Source: Desulfocapsa sulfexigens
Lineage (GTDB): Bacteria > Desulfobacterota > Desulfobulbia > Desulfobulbales > Desulfocapsaceae
Direction: 5' to 3'
NCBI GenBank assembly: GCA_015661935.1
Contig: DQVD01000404.1
Span: forward strand, 1 to 5,211
DNA length: 5,211 bases
Every line of letters starts with the position of its first letter. The stretch's first letter is position 1. The notes under the pieces were generated by a model, which worked only from the letters and a program-made list of their open reading frames with translations, was not told where the DNA came from and did no database searches. Positions 1-5,211 of the stretch are shown piece after piece. The position numbers and the translations under genes are program-made.

Positions 1-93
1 ACAGGAACGACGACGCCTGGTAATAGTGCTTTCTTTATTCAGGCGAGAATCAATAACCTTATTATCCAAATGGCCACAATATGGGCATTTCAT
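1..93 (-). CDS. nrdR: NrdR transcriptional repressor, N-terminal fragment (runs off left edge)
   Basis: NrdR is a zinc-ribbon/ATP-cone repressor that binds NrdR boxes and controls ribonucleotide reductase genes. Only the first 31 codons are present; the frame is open to the edge. The fragment begins MKCPYCGH, continues with VIDSR and ends in an arginine run then SC. This is the characteristic NrdR N-terminus: Cys3 and Cys6 are the first zinc-binding pair, and Cys31 begins the second, whose partner lies outside the window. The ATP-cone domain is also outside, so completeness cannot be judged. The ATG at 91-93 is supported by a GGGAG ribosome site (99-103) five bases upstream and by family alignment from residue 1. 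It lies 23 bases after glyA with no visible terminator, so co-transcription with glyA is likely. Known family members are about 150 residues long. Confidence 0.93.
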   Translation of the reverse strand, partial: MKCPYCGHLDNKVIDSRLNKESTITRRRRSC

Positions 94-116
94 AAAAACT
101 CCCGGGGAAGGTAAAA

Positions 117-1355
117 TCAGAAAACATCTGACAAGGGAAAACGTTCACATAAAGTCAGAACTTCTTTACGAACAGCAGACATCGTTTCTTCACTACGCTC
201 TTCAATAACACGCTCTATCCAGTCAGCAATAAGGCCCATTTCGTCGAGTTTAAGACCTCTTGTGGTCACAGCAGGAGTGCCAATACGGATACCAGATGTA
301 ACAAAGCGAGGTTGCTTATCAAAAGGAATGGCATTCTTGTTGGTCGTGAGTCCAGCTTTTTCCAGAAGTTCCTCGGCCTCTTTTCCTGTAATATCCTTGC
401 TGCTTAGATCAAGAAGAATAAGATGGTTATCTGTTCCTCCGGAAACTAATCTAAATCCTTTTTCAACAAGATTGCGACCAAGGGCTGCTGCATTATCGAC
501 AACTTGCTGCTGATAAGTCTTAAAAGAATCATCCATAGCCTCTTTAAAACTAACAGCTTTGGCAGAAATCACATGCACGAGAGGGCCACCTTGAATACCA
601 GGGAATATTTTCGAATCCAGGCTTTTACCAAATTTTTCCCTGGCTAATATAAGTCCGCCTCGTGGACCACGCATGGTCTTATGAGTGGTGCTGGTCACAA
701 AATCTGCATGTGGTAAGGGAGAGGGATGAACACCTGCTGCAATGAGTCCGGCAATATGTGCCATATCAACCATAAACAGAGCCCCTATTTGATCAGCAAT
801 TCGCCTAAAACCTTCAAAATCTATAAAACGAGAATAGGCAGAAGCACCTGCAACAATCATCTTAGGACGATTTTCAAAAGCAATACGTTCAACTTCTTCC
901 ATATTGATTTGTTCAGTCTCTTTACCCACACCATATGAAATAAAGTTAAAGAGTTGGCCTGAAAAGTTAACCCCACTGCCATGGGTCAAGTGCCCACCAT
1001 GAGCAAGATCCATTCCAAGTACCTTATCGCCCGGTTGTAATGTGGCAAAATAGACTGCCATATTGGCCTGGGACCCTGAATGGGGCTGAACATTTGCATA
1101 TTCTGCTCCAAAAATCTCCTTTGCTCTATTGATAGCTAGAGTTTCAACCTCATCGGCATAATCACATCCGCCGTAGTAACGTTTCCTTGGGTATCCTTCC
1201 GCATATTTATTGGTAAAAATTGATCCTTGAGCCTCAAGTACTGCACTTGAAACAATATTTTCTGATGCAATGAGTTCAAGTTGGCTATCTTGACGATCAT
1301 ATTCCTGATTAATACATTTATAAATATCAGGATCGGTTTCTTGTAAGGATGACAT
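117..1355 (-). CDS. glyA: Serine hydroxymethyltransferase
   Basis: This cytoplasmic PLP enzyme converts serine and tetrahydrofolate to glycine and 5,10-methylene-tetrahydrofolate, the main one-carbon source for purines, thymidylate and methionine. The product is 412 residues, normal for bacterial GlyA. Visible motifs: LIASEN (28-33), NKYAEGYP (49-56) with the conserved Tyr51 and Glu53, KRYYGGC (58-64), Asp197 and His200 in VDMAHIAG (PLP contacts), and [13 protein letters not shown] with the Schiff-base lysine at Lys226. Arg357 in SGIRIGTPA should bind the substrate carboxylate. The frame stays open upstream to 1436, but the ATG at 1353-1355 is chosen: it has GAGAGGA (1361-1367) five bases upstream, family similarity begins just after it, and the extra 27 residues would start inside a terminator hairpin. 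The gene sits between rpiB (127-base gap) and nrdR (23 bases), so it may begin a separate glyA-nrdR unit. Confidence 0.97.
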   Translation of the reverse strand: MSSLQETDPDIYKCINQEYDRQDSQLELIASENIVSSAVLEAQGSIFTNKYAEGYPRKRYYGGCDYADEVETLAINRAKEIFGAEYANVQPHSGSQANMAVYFATLQPGDKVLGMDLAHGGHLTHGSGVNFSGQLFNFISYGVGKETEQINMEEVERIAFENRPKMIVAGASAYSRFIDFEGFRRIADQIGALFMVDMAHIAGLIAAGVHPSPLPHADFVTSTTHKTMRGPRGGLILAREKFGKSLDSKIFPGIQGGPLVHVISAKAVSFKEAMDDSFKTYQQQVVDNAAALGRNLVEKGFRLVSGGTDNHLILLDLSSKDITGKEAEELLEKAGLTTNKNAIPFDKQPRFVTSGIRIGTPAVTTRGLKLDEMGLIADWIERVIEERSEETMSAVRKEVLTLCERFPLSDVF

Positions 1356-1379
1356 AGGTGTCCTCTCTTCATATTGAAA

Positions 1380-1409
1380 ATAATAGGTACAATCACATAA
1401 TAGATTGAA
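1380..1409 (-). promoter_or_regulatory. Possible weak promoter for glyA
   Basis: Read on the minus strand, TATTAT (1380-1385) resembles a -10 box. It has TTCAAT (1404-1409) eighteen bases upstream as a poor -35 match (three of six). It lies downstream of the putative rpiB terminator and about 25 bases before the glyA start codon, where a promoter would be expected. An inverted repeat with arms CAATC and GATTG (1390-1407) spans the spacer. The region is AT-rich, so chance matches are likely; position is the main argument. Confidence 0.25.
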
Positions 1410-1417
1410 AACAGACG

Positions 1418-1456
1418 AAAAAAAACGGCTAACCATAATGGTCTACCGGTTTTTTT
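1418..1456 (-). terminator. Putative intrinsic terminator after rpiB (possibly bidirectional)
   Basis: On the minus strand a run of seven A leads into CCGG, an imperfect stem built round ACCA-TTA-TGGT, then CCG and eight T. Pairing CCGG with CCG (one bulged C), then G-T, T-G and ACCA/TGGT pairs with one A-A mismatch, gives a hairpin with a three-base loop directly followed by a T run. It lies about 25 bases past the rpiB stop and 60 bases before glyA. The A run opposite the T run makes the structure look like a terminator on the plus strand too. The stem is only moderately GC-rich, so termination may be partial. Confidence 0.6.
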
Positions 1457-1482
1457 ATTGACGATAATTAAAACCAGTTACT

Positions 1483-1908
1483 TCAGCTAAATAATTCAAT
1501 ACGGCGTTGATGCCTGCCTCCTCCAAAAGGAGTGCCAAGCCACGTTCGGACAATTTCCTCAGCAACTCCAGGACCTGTTACTCTTTCTCCCATACAAAGA
1601 ACATTTGCATCATTATGCTCTCGACTCATATGGGCCGTATATTGTTCACTACATAGTGCTGCTCGTATACCTTGATGCTTATTGGCGGCCATGGACATGC
1701 CGATTCCAGTACCGCAGATTAAAATTCCCCTATCTGCCTCTCCACTTATAACTTTTTCAGAGACCTGGTCAGCAAAAGCGGGATAATCTACAGAATCCAG
1801 CGTATAACAACCAATATCCTGAATTTCATGTCCAAGATTTCCAAGCAATTCCAGAACTACTTTTTTTAACGCAAATCCGCCATGATCTGAACCTATTACA
1901 ACCTTCAC
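1483..1908 (-). CDS. rpiB: Ribose-5-phosphate isomerase B
   Basis: RpiB interconverts ribose-5-phosphate and ribulose-5-phosphate in the non-oxidative pentose phosphate pathway, supplying ribose for nucleotides. The 141 residues match the single-domain RpiB/LacAB family in length. The phosphate- and ring-opening residues Asp8 and His9 lie in GSDHGG (6-11). ILICGTGIG (62-70) carries the catalytic Cys65 and the anion-hole loop. SREHNDANVL has His98 and Asn99. GGGRHQRR near the C-terminus supplies Arg132 and Arg136 for phosphate binding. The full set of RpiB residues argues against LacA or LacB. The start codon is GTG (1906-1908), supported by GAGGG four bases upstream and by alignment of the family N-terminus. 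It begins 21 bases after the fabF stop, so it is probably co-transcribed with fabF, and a putative terminator follows it. Confidence 0.95.
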   Translation of the reverse strand: MKVVIGSDHGGFALKKVVLELLGNLGHEIQDIGCYTLDSVDYPAFADQVSEKVISGEADRGILICGTGIGMSMAANKHQGIRAALCSEQYTAHMSREHNDANVLCMGERVTGPGVAEEIVRTWLGTPFGGGRHQRRIELFS

Positions 1909-1929
1909 ACCACCCTCTTCTCATATATA

Positions 1930-3174
1930 TTATGAATCAAAACGCTTCATTACTACAACACCATTAGTCCCGCCAAAACCAAAAGAATTGGAAATTGCAG
2001 TTTTAATTTCCATTTTTCTGGCAACATGAGGTACATAATCAAGATCACATTCGATACTAGGTGTTTCAAGATTTATAGTAGGCGGTGCAATCTGTTCCTT
2101 GAGGGTAAGTGCAGTAAATGCAGCCTCGAGTCCTCCAGCAGCACCCAAGGCATGCCCAGTCATGGATTTTGTAGAACTGATTGCAAGCTTTTTAGCATGA
2201 TCACCAAAAACTGTTTTTATTGCCGCCGTTTCACAACGATCATTTAGCGGAGTTGAAGTACCATGAGCATTGATATAATCAACGTCTTCAGCCTTTATTC
2301 CCGCATCCTGCAAGGCCATATTCATACATCGGGCAGCACCATTCCCATCTTCGGGAGGTGCTGCAATATGGTAAGCATCGCTTGTTGCTCCAGAACCAAT
2401 TACTTCAGCATAGATGTCAGCTCCCCTCGAAAGTGCATGTTCTAATTCTTCAAGCACAAGCATACCTGCACCTTCAGCAATCAGAAAGCCATCCCTATCC
2501 TGTTCAAAAGGTCGTGATGCCTTTTCAGGGTCATCATTTCTAGTGGATAAAGCCTTCATTGCAGCAAAACCACCAACACCAAGTGGACAGATTACAGATT
2601 CTGTTCCTCCGGTAACAACAACATCACTGAAGCCAAAAGCAATGGAACGCATTGCTTCACCGACAGCATGGGTGCCTGCAGAACAAGCAGTAGATAGGGC
2701 AAGATTAGGTCCCTTGGCCCCAATCTGCATGGAAATATGCCCGGAGGCCATATTAGGAATAGCCATGGGAATAAAAAATGGCGATATTCTTTTGGCACCA
2801 CGCTCAAGATAGAGGTTATAATTCCTTTCAATGGTTGGCAAACCACCCATACCACATCCTGTAATTACCCCCACCCTTTCACAATTAGTCTTGTTGATGG
2901 AAAGGCCGCTATCTTCAACGGCGAACCTGGCGGCAACTATTCCATATTGAACAAAAAAGTCGAGATGCTTTGCACTCTTTTTGTCAAAATGATCAAGTGC
3001 ATCAAAATCTGTAACTTCGGCAGCGATCCGGGATCGCATTCCGGAAGCATCAAAACGGGTTATAGGGCCAACGCCACTCTTTCCGTTTATAAGATTATTC
3101 CAGGTTTTATCCTTTCCTGTTCCTAAAGGAGTTACCAGACCAATCCCGGTTACCACAACTCTGCGTCTAAGCAT
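1930..3174 (-). CDS. fabF: Beta-ketoacyl-ACP synthase II
   Basis: FabF condenses malonyl-ACP with a growing acyl-ACP in type II fatty-acid elongation in the cytoplasm. The product is 414 residues, the usual KAS II length. The N-terminus RRVVVTGIGLVTPLG is typical. The nucleophile Cys164 sits in STACSAGTHA, and the two catalytic histidines are His304 in NAHGTSTPLND and His341 in KSMTGHALGAAGG, with the conserved Lys336 before it. The C-terminal SFGFGGTN (397-404) includes the gating phenylalanine Phe400. The Cys-His-His triad separates it from FabH (Cys-His-Asn); the start of the protein and its position next to acpP favour FabF over FabB. The ATG at 3172-3174 has AAGAGG six bases upstream. 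It lies 48 bases after acpP across a small hairpin, and 21 bases before rpiB. Confidence 0.97.
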   Translation of the reverse strand: MLRRRVVVTGIGLVTPLGTGKDKTWNNLINGKSGVGPITRFDASGMRSRIAAEVTDFDALDHFDKKSAKHLDFFVQYGIVAARFAVEDSGLSINKTNCERVGVITGCGMGGLPTIERNYNLYLERGAKRISPFFIPMAIPNMASGHISMQIGAKGPNLALSTACSAGTHAVGEAMRSIAFGFSDVVVTGGTESVICPLGVGGFAAMKALSTRNDDPEKASRPFEQDRDGFLIAEGAGMLVLEELEHALSRGADIYAEVIGSGATSDAYHIAAPPEDGNGAARCMNMALQDAGIKAEDVDYINAHGTSTPLNDRCETAAIKTVFGDHAKKLAISSTKSMTGHALGAAGGLEAAFTALTLKEQIAPPTINLETPSIECDLDYVPHVARKMEIKTAISNSFGFGGTNGVVVMKRFDS

Positions 3175-3203
3175 TGAAATCCTCTTCCAGTATCAGAAAC
3201 TTA

Positions 3204-3225
3204 CAAAAGTTCCCAGGAACATTTA
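3204..3225 (-). other. Small hairpin with T run between acpP and fabF
   Basis: The minus strand carries the perfect inverted repeat GTTCCTGGGAAC (3209-3220) followed by TTTTG. With the AAA of the acpP TAA stop region pairing to the T run, the stem can extend to about eight pairs with one T-T mismatch around a CUGG loop. It could be a weak terminator or attenuator, or an mRNA 3'-end stabiliser, that lets acpP be expressed above fabF. The core stem is short and the T run only four bases, so strong termination is unlikely. Confidence 0.4.
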
Positions 3226-3453
3226 TTTCAAGTTGTTTACGTAATCGATCGCATTCTGAACAGTAGTAATTTGTTCAGCTTCCTCGTCGGGAATTTCAAC
3301 GTCAAACTCTTCTTCCATGGCCATGATAAGCTCTACCAAATCAAGGGAATCAGCACCAAGATCATCAACAAAAGATGCAGCTGGCACAACTTTATCTTTA
3401 TCAACACTCAACTGCTCAACAATAATATCAACCATCTGTTGTTCAATTGCCAT
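3223..3453 (-). CDS. acpP: Acyl carrier protein
   Basis: ACP carries acyl intermediates as thioesters on a 4'-phosphopantetheine arm and hands them to FabG, FabF and the other fatty-acid and lipid enzymes. The 76-residue acidic product matches the family closely. [10 protein letters not shown] contains Ser36, the phosphopantetheine attachment site. Helix II ([14 protein letters not shown]) is the acidic partner-recognition helix, and [19 protein letters not shown] covers helix III and the start of helix IV. The ATG at 3451-3453 has AGGAG seven bases upstream, a strong site fitting an abundant protein. It is 109 bases downstream of fabG, with a candidate promoter in the gap, and 48 bases before fabF. 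A primary-metabolism ACP is favoured over a polyketide ACP by its sequence and by its fab neighbours. Confidence 0.98.
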   Translation of the reverse strand: MAIEQQMVDIIVEQLSVDKDKVVPAASFVDDLGADSLDLVELIMAMEEEFDVEIPDEEAEQITTVQNAIDYVNNLK

Positions 3454-3479
3454 ATTTTAACTCCTGTTTATTTTTATCC

Positions 3480-3508
3480 ATTATAGTTATGAATCCTGAA
3501 ATTCCAGA
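3480..3508 (-). promoter_or_regulatory. Candidate acpP promoter
   Basis: On the minus strand TATAAT (3480-3485) is a perfect -10 match, placed 26 bases before the acpP start codon. The -35 position at 17-base spacing reads TCTGGA (3503-3508), a poor match, so the promoter may be weak or activator-dependent. Transcription would start roughly 20 bases ahead of the ATG, giving a short leader with the AGGAG site. A separate promoter would explain the unusually long gap in an otherwise tight cluster and fit the high demand for ACP. Confidence 0.42.
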
Positions 3509-3513
3509 TATTC
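3491..3513 (-). repeat. Near-palindrome upstream of acpP, possible operator
   Basis: The minus strand shows GAAT-AT-CTG-GAATTT-CAG-G-ATTC. The central CTGGAATTTCAG matches its own reverse complement at 10 of 12 positions, and GAAT/ATTC arms flank it with unequal two- and one-base spacers. It overlaps the -35 region of the candidate acpP promoter, where a repressor site would act. In read-through RNA from fabG it could instead form a small hairpin. I do not recognise it as a known FapR, FabT or FadR site. Confidence 0.3.
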
Positions 3514-3562
3514 ATTCGAAAATACAAAAACCATTACTACCAAACTCAGACAAAATTGTAAA

Positions 3563-4306
3563 TCACATATACATTCCACCGTTAACATGAATGGTATTGC
3601 CAGTGACATAAGCTCCATCATCACTTACAAGATAAGCTACTGCTCCTGCGATATCTTCAGGGTTACCTAGACTTGCCAGTGGAATTTGCGCTTTAATTTT
3701 ATCCTGTATATCTTCTGACAGATCACGGGTCATGTCTGTAACAATGTAGCCTGGAGCCACCGCATTAACCGTAATATTACGTGCTGCAAACTCTCGTGCC
3801 ATGGACTTTGTCAAACCCTGCATACCAGCCTTGGCTGATGCATAGTTTACCTGACCGGCATTACCGGCAAAGCCTATGACAGATGAGATATTTACGATTC
3901 GTCCCCACCTTTTTTTCATCATGGAACGTGCAGCAGCTTTCGCACAAACAAAAGAACCTTTCAAATTGGTATCTATTACAGCATCCCAATCTTCTTCTTT
4001 CATTCTTGCTATTAGTCCATCACGGGTAATACCGGCATTATTAACAAGAATATCAAGTGAACCGGCATCTTTAATCAATTGTTTAATCGCATCCTGAGCC
4101 TCTGTTGCATCAGAAACATTAAAAGCTAAAATATCAGCAGTACCACCAGCTGCAATTATCACTTTCTGAGTTTCACGCGCAGCATCAGGGTTGGAGACAT
4201 AATTAATATAAACGTGGGCTCCCATGGCAGCCAGGCGAATACAGATAGCACGACCAATTCCTCTACTGCCTCCTGTTACCAGCGCATTCTTACCGTTCAA
4301 ACGCAT
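3563..4306 (-). CDS. fabG: 3-oxoacyl-ACP reductase (SDR family)
   Basis: FabG reduces 3-oxoacyl-ACP to 3-hydroxyacyl-ACP with NADPH, the first reductive step of each elongation cycle. The 247-residue product is a classical short-chain dehydrogenase. The nucleotide-binding TGGSRGIG is at 11-18 and NNAG at 89-92. The catalytic tetrad is Asn114, Ser142 (NISSVIG), Tyr155 and Lys159 (YASAK). The PGYIVTDMT loop (185-193) and the VNGG near the C-terminus are typical of FabG. Arg15 in the glycine loop suggests NADPH preference. Adjacent acpP and fabF make fatty-acid synthesis the likely role rather than another SDR reaction. The ATG (4304-4306) shares one base with the etfA stop (TAATG), suggesting translational coupling. 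A GAAGGA site (4318-4323) lies eleven bases upstream inside etfA, rather far, which fits dependence on etfA translation. Confidence 0.95.
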   Translation of the reverse strand: MRLNGKNALVTGGSRGIGRAICIRLAAMGAHVYINYVSNPDAARETQKVIIAAGGTADILAFNVSDATEAQDAIKQLIKDAGSLDILVNNAGITRDGLIARMKEEDWDAVIDTNLKGSFVCAKAAARSMMKKRWGRIVNISSVIGFAGNAGQVNYASAKAGMQGLTKSMAREFAARNITVNAVAPGYIVTDMTRDLSEDIQDKIKAQIPLASLGNPEDIAGAVAYLVSDDGAYVTGNTIHVNGGMYM

Positions 4307-5211
4307 TATTTTCGGTGTCCTTCAATTTTATTGATAAGTTTTGGTAGAACCTCGAAGAGATCTCCAACAATACCAAAATCTGCGACATCAAAGATTGGAG
4401 CATTCTTATCGCGATTGATGGCAACAATGGTTTCAGATGACTGCATTCCAGCAACATGCTGAATAGCGCCGGAGATACCACAGGCTATATATAATTTGGG
4501 TGCCACTGTTTTACCAGTCTGACCGACCATGTGAGGATACCCTATCCACCCTGCATCAACAACTGCACGACTGGCTGAAACTGAAGCATTCAGACTTGTA
4601 GCAAGTTCACGGATAAGCTTGAAACCTTTTTCACTATCAAGCCCACGACCACCACCAACAAGAATATCAGACTCCTGAATATTCACATCATCATGTTCTG
4701 AAATAACTGACTCGATGACTCGAACCCTGGATTGCAACATGGCAGGATTAAGTTCTACATCAACAATCTCGCCTTGTCGGCTTTTATCATACTCAAGTGC
4801 CTTCATGACCTTAGGTCTGACTGTGGACATCTGGGGTCTTGAAATGGGGCATTCAATGGTCGCCATAATATTGCCGCCAAATGCTGGTTTTGTTTGCAGC
4901 AGCACACCATCAGCAGTTCGAATATCAAGCTGAGTACAATCGGCTGTGAGTCCTGCACCGAGAGTATTGGCGACACCGGGAATAAAAGAACGACCAATGG
5001 CAGTGGCACCTGCCAGCACCACCTCTGGTTTATGTTGCTGTATCAAAGTCGTCAGTACTGCACCATAAGTTTCATCAGTGAAATAATTCAGGGCTTGATC
5101 GTCAGCCCTATACACTATATCTGCACCATGAGCAATCAGGGTTTCAGCTGTATTTTCAGTATTATTTCCTATTAAAACAGCAGAGAGTCTTACTCCGCGG
5201 GCATCTGCAAG
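4306..5211 (-). CDS. etfA: Electron transfer flavoprotein alpha subunit, 5' end missing
   Basis: EtfA pairs with EtfB to form the soluble FAD-containing ETF that shuttles electrons between acyl-CoA dehydrogenases or similar flavoenzymes and the quinone pool or ferredoxin/NAD. The frame is open to the right edge; 301 residues are visible, starting LADARGVRLSAVLIG, which normally lies about 25-30 residues into the protein. Numbering from the first visible residue: domain I includes VLAGATAIGRSF (65-76), AGLTADCTQLDI (86-97) and AFGGNIMATI (110-119). The FAD domain includes GGGRGL (186-191), SASRAVVDAGW (212-222), VGQTGK (229-234), LYIACGISGAIQHVAG (240-255), VAIN (263-266) and DVADFGIVGD (275-284). 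The stretch from 240 to 266 fits the PROSITE ETF-alpha signature as I recall it. The GTG at 5113-5115 is internal, since conserved sequence continues upstream. The usual partner etfB would be expected just outside. Whether this ETF bifurcates electrons cannot be told from this subunit fragment. Confidence 0.95.
   Translation of the reverse strand, partial: LADARGVRLSAVLIGNNTENTAETLIAHGADIVYRADDQALNYFTDETYGAVLTTLIQQHKPEVVLAGATAIGRSFIPGVANTLGAGLTADCTQLDIRTADGVLLQTKPAFGGNIMATIECPISRPQMSTVRPKVMKALEYDKSRQGEIVDVELNPAMLQSRVRVIESVISEHDDVNIQESDILVGGGRGLDSEKGFKLIRELATSLNASVSASRAVVDAGWIGYPHMVGQTGKTVAPKLYIACGISGAIQHVAGMQSSETIVAINRDKNAPIFDVADFGIVGDLFEVLPKLINKIEGHRK

Noticed and set aside
26..208. Small plus-strand open frame across the glyA-nrdR junction
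   Set aside because: It overlaps the coding parts of both genes on the other strand and has no recognisable product.
1356..1436. In-frame N-terminal extension of glyA by 27 residues to an ATG at 1434-1436
   Set aside because: It would begin inside the terminator hairpin, lacks a good ribosome site and family similarity, and the ATG at 1353-1355 has a strong site five bases away.
1356..1482. A glycine or tetrahydrofolate riboswitch in the glyA leader
   Set aside because: Only about 60 bases lie between the terminator hairpin and the start codon, and I see no conserved aptamer pattern.
2414..2812. Plus-strand open frame of 132 codons antisense to fabF
   Set aside because: It lies wholly within fabF, its translation is low-complexity Ser/Pro-rich with no recognisable domain, and it is explained by the codon pattern of the opposite strand.
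2737..3126. Plus-strand open frame of 129 codons antisense to the 5' half of fabF
   Set aside because: It is a shadow of a strongly conserved gene, with no family resemblance.
5113..5115. GTG as the start of etfA
   Set aside because: The same frame continues upstream to the edge with recognisable EtfA domain I sequence (SAVLIG and following), so this is an internal valine codon.
1..5211. A novel defence, mobile or secretion system
   Set aside because: All coding space is taken by intact, well-known housekeeping genes on one strand; no direct-repeat array, transposase, recombinase or toxin-antitoxin pair is visible.

Overview
This window looks like a housekeeping stretch of a Gram-negative bacterial chromosome with moderate-to-low GC (AT-rich third positions by eye, not computed). 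Every gene reads on the minus strand. In transcription order, right to left: the 3' part of etfA (electron-transfer flavoprotein alpha), fabG, acpP, fabF, rpiB, glyA, and the first 31 codons of nrdR, which runs off the left edge. The protein sequences and the mix of an ETF gene, a fatty-acid cluster, rpiB, glyA and nrdR suggest an anaerobic deltaproteobacterium (Desulfobacterota, perhaps Desulfobulbales-like). That placement is inference from general familiarity and was not searched.

Layout by region. 4306-5211: etfA lacks about its first 25-30 residues, and its TAA stop overlaps the fabG ATG by one base (TAATG). 3563-4306 fabG, 3223-3453 acpP and 1930-3174 fabF form a compact type II fatty-acid synthesis block: ketoacyl-ACP reductase, carrier and condensing enzyme. 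The 109-base fabG-acpP gap holds a perfect TATAAT and a near-palindrome, so acpP probably has its own promoter. The 48-base acpP-fabF gap holds a small hairpin followed by a short T run. 1483-1908 rpiB starts with GTG 21 bases after fabF. The rpiB-glyA gap holds a hairpin flanked by A and T runs that looks like an intrinsic terminator, then a possible weak glyA promoter. 117-1355 glyA is followed after 23 bases by nrdR.

The genes link three branches of core metabolism: flavin-based electron transfer beside fatty-acid elongation, pentose-phosphate isomerisation, and one-carbon/nucleotide supply (glyA with nrdR). All complete proteins have their catalytic residues and normal lengths, with no frameshifts or signs of transfer.

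I found no mobile element, CRISPR array, tRNA, rRNA or undescribed system. The points worth a second look are regulatory: the etfA-fabG coupling and the small structures in the three larger gaps. No gap exceeds 130 bases.
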